From positions 601,226 through 665,225 of the forward strand of contig NZ_CAOJCM010000003.1 of assembly GCF_948329825.1 (NCBI RefSeq): DNA of 64,000 nucleotides. The letters are read 5' to 3'. The stretch comes from Paenibacillus sp. JJ-100 (GTDB lineage Bacteria; Bacillota; Bacilli; Paenibacillales; Paenibacillaceae). Positions 17,139 through 26,343 of the stretch are shown in pieces. A program made the position numbers and the translations under genes. The stretch's first letter is position 1. Every line of letters begins with the position of its first letter. The notes under the pieces were generated by a model that made no database searches, was not told where the DNA came from, and saw only the letters and a list, made by a program, of their open reading frames with translations.

Positions 17139-18950
17139 TTGGATAACTCGGCAGCTGAGAAATTACTTCAAATTTTACAAACAGGAAATGAAGGTATAGA
17201 GTATCTTGAAAGACATATAGTAGATAATACCCTTGATTTAGTAGATTGGGAATTACTGCAGGATTATTTTGAATTATTGCGTGCGGTAGAAGAGTCTGTG
17301 GCTTCCACGTCAAAACCTAATCGTGTTAGCGATATAAACGTTAATATGTTTTTTTATATTGATGAAATGATAGATAACATTAATAATTCTGATTTAAATA
17401 GTTTTTGTTATAATTTCCGATTTCACTTTAGTTCGTTATACAGAATTTTGGAGTTTGAAATAGCCTATATTATAGAGGAATATGTCACAAAGAGTGATTA
17501 TCCTCACTTTTATCCGGATACCCTCAAAGTTGACCATGATAAGGTATCTTTGTTAAGCGGAAATTTCAAATATACGGTGAGCATTGTTTTATTGGCGTAT
17601 AACAATCTTCAGTATACAAAGGATTGTTTGGACAGTATTTTGTGTCACACTGGAGATGTGAATTATGAACTAATTCTTGTTGATAATGGTTCTACAGATG
17701 GCACGAAAGAATATTTTGAATCTATTCCAGGAGCGAAAGTTATCCATTTGAAACAAAATATTCATCTAGTTAAAGGTTTCAATATTGGTTTAATGGCAGC
17801 AGAAGGAAAATATTGCGCGGCAGTATGTAATGATTTTATTTTCACATCTAGGTGGCTTGAGAATTTAATCGAGTGTATCGAATCAGATCCTCTAATCGGA
17901 TTTGCTTCACCTGGTGCAACGTTTATTTCCAACATGCAAAAAATACCAATTCCTTTTATTTCAAAAGAAGATTTTCAAGAAAAAGCAAAACAGTTCAATC
18001 ATAGTGATCCTTCTAAATGGGAAGAGCGGGTTGTTCTGCTTCCAAATGTGTTGTTCAGTCCTAAAGCGCTACTTGAACAAATTGGATATTATGATACTAG
18101 ATTCTATCGTGGTGAGTTTCTAGATGATGATATCAGCTTTAAAATCAGACGTGCTGGATATAAATTAGTATATTGCGGGGATACAGTGGTTCATCATTAT
18201 GGAAGTCTAACAACCGCGGTTGATCATCAGTCAAACTCTATTGAAGAAGGCAGACGAACATTCAGAGAAAAGTACCAGTTAGATGCTTGGGATGATGCCC
18301 GAATGGATCCTGCGTATTTGAGTATTAAATCAAGTACCCTATCAAATGTTAACTCAATACTGGGTATTGATGTAAAGTGCGGTGCAACTTTACTTCAAAT
18401 CAAGAATCGGGTTTGGGCTGAAAATGGAAATAAATCAATATTGACTGTTTTTAATTCGGAAGATAAATATAAAAAAGATCTTCAAACAATAGCTGATAAA
18501 GTAATAGGGTTTAAAGGCTATAATGAAATTCCAGAACAATTAATTAACAAAGTTGATCTGGTTTATATTGAAAAACCACTCGATTTATACTCGGATGAGT
18601 TGCATGATATTTTCAAATGCCTATCTAAAATTATGAACCCTAATGGGAAGGTTGTTTTTACAACAAATAACAAAGTAAGTATTGAGTCACTATATAATTT
18701 GCTAAATGGATCGATATCGATTCATAACAATAAAATATACATCGCCAGCGCTGTTTGTGAAGAGGCGAAGTACCACAATTTCGATCTCATTTCCATTGGG
18801 AATTATTCAATTTCCCGTAGTTTGGAAAGCGAAAAAATTATTGAGAATTTGTCTCAATCCTTGTCTAATGGCGCTTCGAGTGAAGTTAAATACATCAGTT
18901 CCCTACTAAGTTGCTCACATCGACTTTATCAAATGCAATTAAGATATTAG
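17139..18950 (+). CDS. Large GT2 glycosyltransferase with extra N- and C-terminal domains
   Basis: A 603-residue protein starting with TTG (SD AAGGGGGA, 8 bases spacing). Residues 1-140 are helical and of unknown function. Residues about 145-380 are a GT2 domain: VSIVLLAYNNLQYTKDCLDS, ILVDNGSTDGTKEYF, AAVCNDFIF in place of the DxD segment, and FLDDDISFKIRRAGYKLVYC. Residues about 405-560 look like a degenerate Rossmann or SAM-methyltransferase fold (SILGIDVKCGATLL, then LSKIMNPNGKVVFTTNN) without the GxGxG loop. It sits between the 3,5-epimerase and rfbG, so it probably transfers the finished CDP-sugar. Acceptor unknown. Confidence 0.8.
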   Translation: MDNSAAEKLLQILQTGNEGIEYLERHIVDNTLDLVDWELLQDYFELLRAVEESVASTSKPNRVSDINVNMFFYIDEMIDNINNSDLNSFCYNFRFHFSSLYRILEFEIAYIIEEYVTKSDYPHFYPDTLKVDHDKVSLLSGNFKYTVSIVLLAYNNLQYTKDCLDSILCHTGDVNYELILVDNGSTDGTKEYFESIPGAKVIHLKQNIHLVKGFNIGLMAAEGKYCAAVCNDFIFTSRWLENLIECIESDPLIGFASPGATFISNMQKIPIPFISKEDFQEKAKQFNHSDPSKWEERVVLLPNVLFSPKALLEQIGYYDTRFYRGEFLDDDISFKIRRAGYKLVYCGDTVVHHYGSLTTAVDHQSNSIEEGRRTFREKYQLDAWDDARMDPAYLSIKSSTLSNVNSILGIDVKCGATLLQIKNRVWAENGNKSILTVFNSEDKYKKDLQTIADKVIGFKGYNEIPEQLINKVDLVYIEKPLDLYSDELHDIFKCLSKIMNPNGKVVFTTNNKVSIESLYNLLNGSISIHNNKIYIASAVCEEAKYHNFDLISIGNYSISRSLESEKIIENLSQSLSNGASSEVKYISSLLSCSHRLYQMQLRY

Positions 18951-18983
18951 GCTAAATAAACTGAAAGTGAGACATTTTATATT

Positions 18984-20069
18984 ATGGAGATGCTTATAGA
19001 TCGAAATTTCTGGAGAGGGAAGCGTGTTTTTGTAACAGGCCATACAGGTTTCAAGGGTAGCTGGCTTTCTTTATGGCTACATAATTTAGGGGCGCATGTT
19101 AGCGGTTATTCACTAAATATACCTTCTGATCCTTCCTTGTTCAAACTAGCTAAATTAAATGATATTTTCCAAAATTCTATTATGAATGGTGATATCACGG
19201 ACTTTGATTTTCTGATGGAATCTATGAAATGTGCTGATCCTGAAATTGTTATTCATATGGCTGCTCAGCCTTTGGTTAGAAAGTCATACGATAATCCGAT
19301 AGAAACCTATGCAACAAATATTATGGGGACGGCCCATGTTATGGAAGCCGTCAAACATGTTTCATCTGTACAAGTGGTTTTAAATGTCACAACGGATAAA
19401 TGTTATGATAACCAAGAGTGGCCATGGGGATACCGTGAAACGGATAGTTTAGGAGGGCATGATCCATACTCAAGCAGTAAGGCATGCTCAGAGTTAATTA
19501 CATCCTCTTACCGTTCTTCCTTTTTTAAGTCACGGGGAATTAAAGTGGCTACTGCTCGTGCTGGGAACGTAATTGGAGGAGGAGACTGGGCCGTAGATCG
19601 TTTAATTCCAGATTTAATTAGGGCTTTGAACGGGAATTATGAATTTAAGACTAGGAATCCTCAAGCAACACGCCCGTGGCAGCATGTGCTGGAACCTTTA
19701 TATGGGTACCTGCTATTATGTCAGAGGGCATATAATGAAGGTGAGCATTTTTCTCAGGCCTGGAATTTTGGTCCTAACGTTACTGACATTAAAACTGTTG
19801 ACTGGATAATTCAACAGGTTCTTAATCAGTGGCCCTATAAACATCTGGGATATAAGGTGGATACCAATGGAAAAGATGACAAGCATGAAGCAAATGTACT
19901 AAAGCTTGATTGTTCGAAAGCTAATATAGAACTCGGTTGGATACAAAGGTTTTCAGTGGAAGAGGCGATTAGTGCTACTGTTAAATGGTACGTGGGTTAT
20001 CTAAATGGTGAAGATATGAGACTATTATGTGAAAAGCAAATATCTGAGTACGAAGATAGAGCGACATAG
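18984..20069 (+). CDS. rfbG: CDP-glucose 4,6-dehydratase RfbG
   Basis: A 361-residue extended SDR that converts CDP-glucose to CDP-4-keto-6-deoxyglucose. The NAD motif is VFVTGHTGFKGSWLSLWL at about 14-31; the hallmark segments VTTDKCYDNQEWPWGYRE and the YSSSK active site (YxxxK) are intact, followed by ARAGNVIGGGDWAVDRLIPD. Length equals typical RfbG (about 357-360). With RfbF it defines a CDP-6-deoxyhexose route. It closes the island; no strong terminator is visible after it. Confidence 0.94.
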   Translation: MEMLIDRNFWRGKRVFVTGHTGFKGSWLSLWLHNLGAHVSGYSLNIPSDPSLFKLAKLNDIFQNSIMNGDITDFDFLMESMKCADPEIVIHMAAQPLVRKSYDNPIETYATNIMGTAHVMEAVKHVSSVQVVLNVTTDKCYDNQEWPWGYRETDSLGGHDPYSSSKACSELITSSYRSSFFKSRGIKVATARAGNVIGGGDWAVDRLIPDLIRALNGNYEFKTRNPQATRPWQHVLEPLYGYLLLCQRAYNEGEHFSQAWNFGPNVTDIKTVDWIIQQVLNQWPYKHLGYKVDTNGKDDKHEANVLKLDCSKANIELGWIQRFSVEEAISATVKWYVGYLNGEDMRLLCEKQISEYEDRAT

Positions 20070-20214
20070 CAATAGTACAGGAGAATTTTCTATTAGATTA
20101 ATAGTATTTGTTTTTATTGGCTTAAAGTAGATGGGTATGATTATCAAGCGACAGGATGCAACATATTCCTCAATCAATCTACAAAAAATACCAATAAAAC
20201 ATTTTCTTTACCAA

Positions 20215-20244
20215 TTGACAATGGATAACTTTAGGTGATATCAT
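20215..20244 (+). promoter_or_regulatory. Sigma-A promoter of the cold shock gene
   Basis: TTGACA (20215-20220), an 18-base spacer and TATCAT (20239-20244). It is 70 bases upstream of the cspA start and gives a leader of about 60 bases. Confidence 0.75.
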
Positions 20245-20313
20245 CTGAAATGTGGGCTAGGGTCTTCTTGGCCAGAGCTTCACTTCATTTGATGACGAAG
20301 GGAATGTTAGTGC

Positions 20314-20511
20314 ATGCAAGGTAAAGTAAAATGGTTCAACGCAGAAAAAGGTTACGGTTTCATTGAGACTGAAGATGGCGGCGACGTATTCGTACACTTC
20401 TCCGCAATTCAATCCGAAGGATTCAAAACTTTGGAAGAAGGTCAATCCGTAGAATTCGACATTGTTGAAGGCGCGCGTGGACCTCAAGCCGCTAACGTAA
20501 TCAAATTATAA
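20314..20511 (+). CDS. Cold shock protein (CspA/CspB family)
   Basis: A 65-residue cold shock domain protein, an RNA/single-stranded DNA binding OB-fold. Both nucleic acid-binding motifs are intact: KGYGFIE (RNP1, residues 12-18) and VFVHFSAI (RNP2, residues 26-33). Length matches the Bacillus paralogues (65-67). It has its own promoter and terminator, so it is monocistronic. Which cspA/B/C/D paralogue it corresponds to cannot be decided. Confidence 0.96.
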   Translation: MQGKVKWFNAEKGYGFIETEDGGDVFVHFSAIQSEGFKTLEEGQSVEFDIVEGARGPQAANVIKL

Positions 20512-20577
20512 TCATCCGGACAATCCGACCTACATATATGGTTAGATGGTTACCAAATTGAATTATCGCTAGCATCA

Positions 20578-20604
20578 GACTCCGGTGATCCGGGGTCTTT
20601 TTTT
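20578..20604 (+). terminator. Terminator after the cold shock gene
   Basis: The stem gactccgg (20578-20585) / ccggggtc (20590-20597) with loop TGAT and one G-T pair is followed by seven T residues. Confidence 0.9.
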
Positions 20605-20869
20605 GCGTTCATAGCATTCTGAAATGGGAGGGAGGGACGCCATCGATCAACACCACAGAAGAAGGAACAATAGGGCTCGTCGCAAGGATCATTTTACATA
20701 AAAGATTGAGTAATCTCGAAAACGGTTAAATACATCATCAAGCACCGGATTTCACTCCAAATAAATTTTCAATTTTGATCGAAAATGGCGAAATACCACG
20801 AAATATGGCGTTAAATCGACATTAGCTGATGTGGATGAAAGAGATGTCATTATTCGGTCACCCGGAGTT

Positions 20870-20899
20870 TTTACATGGCGCTTACATTCGTGTTATAAT
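20870..20899 (+). promoter_or_regulatory. Probable sigma-A promoter of hpf
   Basis: TTTACA (20870-20875), an 18-base spacer and a perfect TATAAT (20894-20899). The start codon is 30 bases further on. No clear sigma-B or sigma-H motif was found by eye. Confidence 0.65.
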
Positions 20900-20929
20900 G
20901 AAGTTGCAAAGATAAAGGAGGAGTGCCCT

Positions 20930-21493
20930 ATGAATTTAAGTATTCGAGGTCAACAAATCGAGGTTACTGAAGCTTTGAAAGATTATGTCGACAAAAAGTT
21001 GAGTAGACTCGAGAAGTATTTTGATGCACCCCTTAACTCTGACGGTGCTGTTACATTGAGCACGACAAGAGGCTTGCATACAGTTGAGGTGACGATTCCT
21101 TTGAAAGGCTTTGTGCTTCGTGCTGAAGATGAGAGCGACGATATGTATGCCTCCATCGATGCCGTTGTGGACAAGCTGGAACGTCAAATTCGCAAACACA
21201 AAACGAAAATTAACCGTAAATTCCGTCAGGAAGGCGGCCTGAAGACTCTCTTCGTGGAAGATCCGTCAGGCACTGTGGCTACAGCCGAACTGGACGCAGA
21301 TACGGATGACGATGATTTTGAAGTGGTACGTACGAAGCGCTTTATGTTGAAACCAATGGATGTCGAAGAGGCAATTCTCCAGATGAACATGGTTGGTCAT
21401 AACTTCTATGTATTCTCCAACATCGAGAATGAGGAAGTGAGCGTTGTTTACAAACGGAACGATGGCAAATACGGCTTGATTGAGCAAGGTTAA
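20930..21493 (+). CDS. hpf: Ribosome hibernation promoting factor, long form (HPF)
   Basis: A 187-residue long-type HPF (YvyD), which dimerises 70S ribosomes to inactive 100S particles in stationary phase. An in-frame ATG at 20831 would add 33 residues of unusual composition; the ATG at 20930 with AAAGGAGG upstream and family start MNLSIRGQQIEVTEALKDYV is correct. Residues 1-100 are the S30AE domain binding the 30S decoding site (KLERQIRKHKTKINRK). Residues about 125-187 are the C-terminal dimerisation domain (VRTKRFMLKPMDVEEAILQM, then GHNFYVF and VVYKRNDGKYGLIE). In B. subtilis it lies between fliT and secA, and this order is kept here apart from the inserted island. Confidence 0.96.
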   Translation: MNLSIRGQQIEVTEALKDYVDKKLSRLEKYFDAPLNSDGAVTLSTTRGLHTVEVTIPLKGFVLRAEDESDDMYASIDAVVDKLERQIRKHKTKINRKFRQEGGLKTLFVEDPSGTVATAELDADTDDDDFEVVRTKRFMLKPMDVEEAILQMNMVGHNFYVFSNIENEEVSVVYKRNDGKYGLIEQG

Positions 21494-21582
21494 GACTAGT
21501 TAAGACATCGCTTCAGTTGAATAGAACATTCTAATTTGTTGAATATAAGCAGGAGCATATGCTTCCTGAAGTTAACCTACCA

Positions 21583-21617
21583 AGAGCTTCCATCCTTAAA
21601 GGGATGGGGCTCTTTTG
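21583..21617 (+). terminator. Terminator after hpf
   Basis: The stem agagct..ccatcc / ggatggggctct has a one-base bulge and a short loop and is followed by TTTT (21615-21617 region). Confidence 0.75.
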
Positions 21618-21978
21618 TGCGTTAGAGGCTGCGGTGCTCTCTTATTCCAATCAAAAAACCTGCATGTAATAAATTAGTGAAACTATTCTAGGTTCTGCTA
21701 CGTCTAATAGAATAGGAGTTCAGAGGGTTTACATTCAATGAAAGATTGTGGTTGATAAATTGATATAAAATGGTTTTGTATCTGTAAGAATGCAGGAATA
21801 TTTAAGGATAGATAGAATATGAAATATAATCCATAATTTCCACAAATAAAGAACTTTACATTGCGACATTTGGGGAAAAGGAACAATCACCGTGCCGCTT
21901 CCGCTAACGACTATGATTTTTTGTACTTCTACTCGGTTTATTCAAGGGTTAAAGTTCAAAGAAGTCTGCTGCGGCGTG

Positions 21979-22007
21979 TTGCGGCGACCATTACAAACTG
22001 TTACAAT
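21979..22007 (+). promoter_or_regulatory. Probable sigma-A promoter of secA
   Basis: TTGCGG (21979-21984), a 17-base spacer and TACAAT (22002-22007). It would give a leader of about 300 bases ahead of secA. Confidence 0.55.
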
Positions 22008-22219
22008 TTATGCAAAGAGAATCATTGTCCTGATGAAGAATTGTCAACGAATGATCGCTAATCATAATCAATGACAGGCACAGCACCATGAACATGATTC
22101 AATAGGCTCGAACGACGTGAGATTTTTATTAAAACCCGTTCGGGGGAATACCGGATCAGCTTCATGAGTAACCATGGCAAGCCTGGAGTTGATTCATCTC
22201 ATATGATTTTTGTTTGTCA

Positions 22220-22279
22220 CCCCCGGGGGCAAGTGGATCAACAATCCACTCGATGCTGCCGCATGTCGGCAGCAGGGGG
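22220..22279 (+). promoter_or_regulatory. Predicted three-way junction RNA in the secA leader
   Basis: CCCCC (22220-22224) can pair with GGGGG (22275-22279). This encloses two perfect 7-bp hairpins: agtggat/atccact (22232-22250, loop caaca) and gctgccg/cggcagc (22255-22273, loop catgt). It ends 32 bases before the secA ATG and 17 bases before its SD. Structure seen in sequence; function unknown. Confidence 0.5.
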
Positions 22280-22310
22280 TCTATTCTGTTTTGCACGAAA
22301 GGGGTATACC

Positions 22311-24815
22311 ATGTTAGGACTTGTCAAAAAGATCTTCGGAGACATGAACGAGCGTGATGTGAAACGTCTGATGAAGACGGTCGATGTGATCAATAAACTG
22401 GAACCAGAATTTCAGGCGTTGTCCGATGAGCAGTTAAAAGGTAAAACGGAGGAATTCCGTGCTCGGATCGAAAAGGGAGAAACGACGGATGAGCTTCTTC
22501 CTGAAGCATTTGCAACGGTACGCGAGGCATCACGCCGTGTATTAGGCAAACGTCATTATGATGTACAGATGCTTGGCGGAATTGCGCTGCACGAGGGCCG
22601 CATTGCTGAGATGAAAACGGGTGAAGGTAAAACACTGGTAGGTACACTGCCAGTATATTTGAATGCATTGATGTCCAAGGGTGTACACGTGGTCACTGTC
22701 AATGACTATTTGGCTCAACGGGATAGCGAAGAAATGGGACAAATCTATGAATTTTTGGGCATGACAGTTGGGGTTAACCTCAGCGGTATGGATCATGCGT
22801 TGAAGCAGCATGCATATGCATGTGATATTACGTACGGAACGAACAACGAATTCGGGTTTGACTACCTGCGTGACAACATGGTGCTATACAAAGAGCAAAT
22901 GGTACAGCGTCCATTGTTCTTCTGTATCATTGACGAAGTGGACTCTATCCTTGTGGATGAGGCGCGTACACCATTGATCATTTCCGGACAAGCTCAGAAA
23001 TCGACGGATCTCTATTATGCAGCGGATCGTTTTGTGAAGCGTCTTGTGCCAGAAGAAGATTTTACTGTCGATATCAAAGTGAAATCTGTAGCACTGACTG
23101 ACGCCGGCGCAGCCAAAGCAGAGAAAGCCTTCGGTATCGAGAACTTGTATGATCATGCAAACGTGACGTTGAACCATCACATTGTGCAGGCTCTGAAAGC
23201 CAACGTAATTATGCGCCGTGATGTGGACTATGTCGTTACAGATGAAGAAGTTATGATCGTTGATGAATTTACTGGACGTCTGATGGCTGGACGTCGCTAC
23301 AGCGATGGATTGCACCAGGCGATCGAAGCCAAAGAAGGCATCGAGGTTCAGAATGAAAGCATGACACTCGCAACGATCACATTCCAGAACTACTTCCGGA
23401 TGTACCGCAAACTTGCGGGGATGACAGGTACAGCGAAAACAGAGGAAGAAGAGTTCAAGAAAATTTATGGACTTGAAGTTCTACAGATTCCAACCAACCG
23501 TCCTAATAAACGGAATGACATGGCGGACGTGGTATACAAGAGCATTGATGGCAAGTTCAAAGCCGTTGTAGAAGAAATCGTAGAACGCCACAGCAAAAAC
23601 CAACCGGTTCTTGTAGGTACGGTCTCCATCGAGAACTCTGAACGTCTGTCGGACATGCTGAAACGCCGTGGCATCAGACACCAGGTCCTGAACGCGAAGT
23701 TCCATGCGGAAGAAGCTGAAATTATCTCCGGAGCTGGTCAAGCGGGTGCAGTAACGATTGCAACGAACATGGCCGGTCGGGGTACAGATATTATTTTGGG
23801 TGAAGGTGTTGCTGAAGTTGGCGGCCTCCACATTATCGGTACAGAGCGTCATGAATCACGCCGAATCGACAACCAGTTGCGTGGTCGTGCAGGACGTCAA
23901 GGTGACCCGGGTTCTACACAGTTCTACCTGTCTCTGGGTGATGAATTGATGAGACGTTTCGGTGCAGACAACGTGTTGAATATGATGGAGCGTCTTGGTT
24001 TTGAAGAAGATCAGCCGATCGAGAGCAGAATGATCACACGTGCCGTAGAATCTGCACAGAAGCGGGTTGAGGGTAATAACTTTGACGTGCGTAAAGTGGT
24101 TCTCCAGTACGATGATGTAATGAACCAGCAACGTGAAATTATCTATAAGCAGCGCCGCGAAGTGCTAGAGTCGGATAACATTAAACAGATCGTTATGGAT
24201 ATGATCAAGCCATCCATCGAACGTATTGTTGAAGCACACTGCAGTGACGATATTCCAGAAAATTGGGAACTGCAAGAAGTTGCGGACTTCATGAACAGCA
24301 AATTGCTGGATGAAGGTTCTATTACCAAAGATGATCTGTGGGGCAAAGAAGCAGAAGAAATCATCGAGTATCTGTTCGAGAAAGTACAGAACAAGTACAA
24401 CGCTCGTGAAGAGCGCATTGGTGAAGAGATGGTTCGTGAGTTCGAGAAGGTTGTTGTACTTCGTGCAGTAGACAGCAAGTGGATGGATCACATTGATGCA
24501 ATGGATCAATTGCGTCAAGGTATCCACCTCCGTGCATACGGCGGTACAGACCCACTTCGTGAATACCAATTCGAAGGTTTCGAGATGTTCCATCAGATGA
24601 TCGCTTCCATCCAAGAGGAAGTTGCGACATATGTGATGAAAGCACAGATCGAGAGCAACCAGGAACGTCAGGCCGTGGTAGACGAGAGTCAGATCTCGAC
24701 AAGCGGTGAACCTACGGAGAAACGTCCAGTGAGAGTTTCTGACCAAATCGGCCGTAATGATCCTTGTCCTTGCGGAAGCGGCAAGAAGTTCAAACATTGC
24801 CACGGTCAAGAGTAG
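22311..24815 (+). CDS. secA: Preprotein translocase ATPase SecA
   Basis: An 834-residue SecA, the ATP-driven motor of Sec export. An in-frame ATG at 22164 would run through the leader hairpins; ATG 22311 has GAAAGGGG upstream and gives the standard start [19 protein letters not shown]. Motifs: Walker [15 protein letters not shown] near residue 102, [19 protein letters not shown] (Walker B, near 208), [11 protein letters not shown] near 485, [11 protein letters not shown], and the C-terminal zinc finger [17 protein letters not shown] that binds SecB-like partners, phospholipid or ribosome. Length agrees with B. subtilis SecA (841). It needs no special comment beyond its long structured leader. 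Confidence 0.98.
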   Translation: MLGLVKKIFGDMNERDVKRLMKTVDVINKLEPEFQALSDEQLKGKTEEFRARIEKGETTDELLPEAFATVREASRRVLGKRHYDVQMLGGIALHEGRIAEMKTGEGKTLVGTLPVYLNALMSKGVHVVTVNDYLAQRDSEEMGQIYEFLGMTVGVNLSGMDHALKQHAYACDITYGTNNEFGFDYLRDNMVLYKEQMVQRPLFFCIIDEVDSILVDEARTPLIISGQAQKSTDLYYAADRFVKRLVPEEDFTVDIKVKSVALTDAGAAKAEKAFGIENLYDHANVTLNHHIVQALKANVIMRRDVDYVVTDEEVMIVDEFTGRLMAGRRYSDGLHQAIEAKEGIEVQNESMTLATITFQNYFRMYRKLAGMTGTAKTEEEEFKKIYGLEVLQIPTNRPNKRNDMADVVYKSIDGKFKAVVEEIVERHSKNQPVLVGTVSIENSERLSDMLKRRGIRHQVLNAKFHAEEAEIISGAGQAGAVTIATNMAGRGTDIILGEGVAEVGGLHIIGTERHESRRIDNQLRGRAGRQGDPGSTQFYLSLGDELMRRFGADNVLNMMERLGFEEDQPIESRMITRAVESAQKRVEGNNFDVRKVVLQYDDVMNQQREIIYKQRREVLESDNIKQIVMDMIKPSIERIVEAHCSDDIPENWELQEVADFMNSKLLDEGSITKDDLWGKEAEEIIEYLFEKVQNKYNAREERIGEEMVREFEKVVVLRAVDSKWMDHIDAMDQLRQGIHLRAYGGTDPLREYQFEGFEMFHQMIASIQEEVATYVMKAQIESNQERQAVVDESQISTSGEPTEKRPVRVSDQIGRNDPCPCGSGKKFKHCHGQE

Positions 24816-25103
24816 TCCTTGTCTCATTTTTCTCATCGAAGTGCGATAGGTAAGATAGCTTAGTCTAATGTATATCGTTTAACTTAAATGGCTCCTTGCG
24901 GCCGGGTGTTCAATAAGATAAAGTGAAGAATGCATAACCGATCACTGGTGCATATGAATCATCATATGACGCTGAGTGAAGGCTGACGCCCCTGCTGGTA
25001 ACAGTATGCGGTAGGCTTGCGGTATAATGGTTCTGAGACTTGATCTTATGGATTGAACTTCCCGGTTGCGGGGGGCTTATCTTAATGAAAAGAGGAATTG
25101 CAC
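24816..25103 (+). other. secA-prfB intergenic region
   Basis: No gene is visible. It contains a perfect inverted repeat catatga/tcatatg (about 24951-24968) and a TATAAT (25023-25028) that may be the -10 box of prfB, though no good -35 box is seen. No clear secA terminator was found. Confidence 0.4.
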
Positions 25104-26217
25104 ATGATTGATCCAAACGTGAAGCATGACCTGCGTGAAATAGGTAAGAAATTAACAAACCTTAGGGGGTCTCTTTGACTTAGATCTCAAGCAAGAGATG
25201 ATTGAGAACTTTGAAGAGAAAATGTCCGCTCCCGACTTCTGGGATGACAACGAGAAGGCCCAAGCTGTTATTGCTGAGATGAATGCGGTAAAGGGTTCGG
25301 TAGATCAATATGCCAAGTTGCAACAGGATTATGACGATGCATTGATGATGGCTGAGCTGGCAGATGAAGAAGGCGACGAAGAACTGGCTGCGGAGATTGG
25401 CAACAGTGTCGCTGCGATTGTGAGCAAGCTCGAAGCATTCGAGCTGCAGCTTCTCCTGAATCAACCGTACGACAAAATGAACGCCATTCTGGAGCTTCAT
25501 CCGGGTGCTGGCGGCACCGAGTCGCAGGACTGGGGATCAATGTTGCTACGGATGTACACACGCTGGGCTGAGAAACATGGCTTCAAGGTTGAGGTGCTGG
25601 ATTATCTTCCTGGTGATGAGGCGGGAATCAAAAGTGTGACATTGTCCATTAAGGGACATAACGCATATGGTTATCTGAAAGCAGAGAAGGGTGTTCACCG
25701 TCTGGTACGTATCTCTCCTTTTGACTCATCGGGCCGTAGACACACTTCCTTCGTATCTTGTGATGTGGTGCCGGAGATCGACGATACCGTTGAGATCGAC
25801 ATTCGTACGGAAGACCTCAAGATTGATACGTATCGTGCGAGTGGTGCGGGTGGACAACATATCAACACCACGGACTCAGCCGTACGGATTACACATATCC
25901 CGACCGGAGTCGTGGTAACCTGTCAGAATGAACGTTCACAGATCAAAAACCGTGAGCGGGCAATGACGATGCTTCGTTCGAAATTGTATGAGCGCAAAAT
26001 TGAAGAGCAACGAAAAGAACTGGACGAAATCCGAGGGGATCAGTCGGATATTGCGTGGGGAAGCCAGATTCGCTCCTATGTATTCCATCCCTATAGTATG
26101 GTAAAGGATCACCGTACAAATGTAGAGACAGGGAATACAGGAGCGGTTATGGACGGCGACCTCGATGCATTCATCGACGGTTATTTGCGTAGCCAAATTA
26201 AAGTGGATAACGATTAA
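25104..26217 (+). CDS. prfB: Peptide chain release factor 2 (RF2), programmed +1 frameshift
   Basis: RF2, which ends translation at UGA and UAA. Translation starts at ATG 25104 (SD AAGAGGA) and reads 24 codons to an in-frame TGA at 25176-25178. The site CTTAGGGGGTCTCTTTGAC (25161-25179) is the classical autoregulatory frameshift element: SD-like AGGGGG, then CTT TGA C. Slipping +1 at CTT joins bases 25104-25175 to 25177-26217 and gives about 370 residues. Later motifs: the SPF anticodon-like tripeptide in [15 protein letters not shown] and the catalytic GGQ in [20 protein letters not shown]. Low RF2 favours the shift, so the gene controls itself. In B. subtilis prfB also follows secA. Confidence 0.97.
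25161..25179 (+). promoter_or_regulatory. RF2 programmed frameshift site
   Basis: Frame 0 reads CTT AGG GGG TCT CTT TGA; the +1 frame continues GAC TTA GAT. The AGGGGG works as an internal SD three bases before the CTT slip codon. Confidence 0.95.
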
Positions 26218-26225
26218 TTCAAGTT

Positions 26226-26280
26226 CCTGTATAGACCCATGCGCACAGGCGTATGCTGGTGTATACAGGGGCTTTTTTTT
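26226..26280 (+). terminator. Terminator after prfB
   Basis: cctgtata (26226-26233) pairs with tatacagg (26262-26269), with an inner catgcgc/gcgtatg stem, followed by GGC and eight T residues. Confidence 0.85.
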
Positions 26281-26343
26281 GAGTGTTTTTATGAAATGTA
26301 GAGGAAATTACCGATCTGTTATACAAAAGGAGAGCGCGACAGC

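Larger units (their letters stand above)
20512..20929 (+). other. Intergenic region between the cold shock gene and hpf
   Basis: It holds the cspA terminator (20578-20604) and the hpf promoter (20870-20899). Between them lies a GGGAGGGAGGG run (20627-20637) and a short Arg-rich open frame (20624-20701, 25 codons). The rest is AT-rich, with no protein-coding gene that I can support. Confidence 0.6.
21494..22310 (+). other. Long intergenic region between hpf and secA
   Basis: The 817 bases hold the hpf terminator (21583-21617), a probable secA promoter (21979-22007) and a branched hairpin leader (22220-22279). Two short overlapping frames near 21861-22074 start with TTG or GTG, have no family resemblance and are not called genes. 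The section 21620-21870 is AT-rich with nothing recognisable. Confidence 0.6.

Noticed and set aside
20512..20929. Competence genes (comFA/comFC) expected near hpf
   Set aside because: No reading frame with such similarity is present in this spacer.
21985..22007. WalR-type box near the secA promoter
   Set aside because: The minus strand reads TGTAAC-AGTT-TGTAAT, but the spacer is 4 bases and not 5, so it does not meet the consensus.
21861..22074. Two overlapping 60-66 codon frames upstream of secA
   Set aside because: TTG/GTG starts, overlapping in different frames, no family resemblance, and they cross the probable secA promoter.
24165..24836. 223-codon minus-strand open frame over the secA end
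   Set aside because: Antisense to the SecA C-terminal domain and zinc finger. No start context or family.
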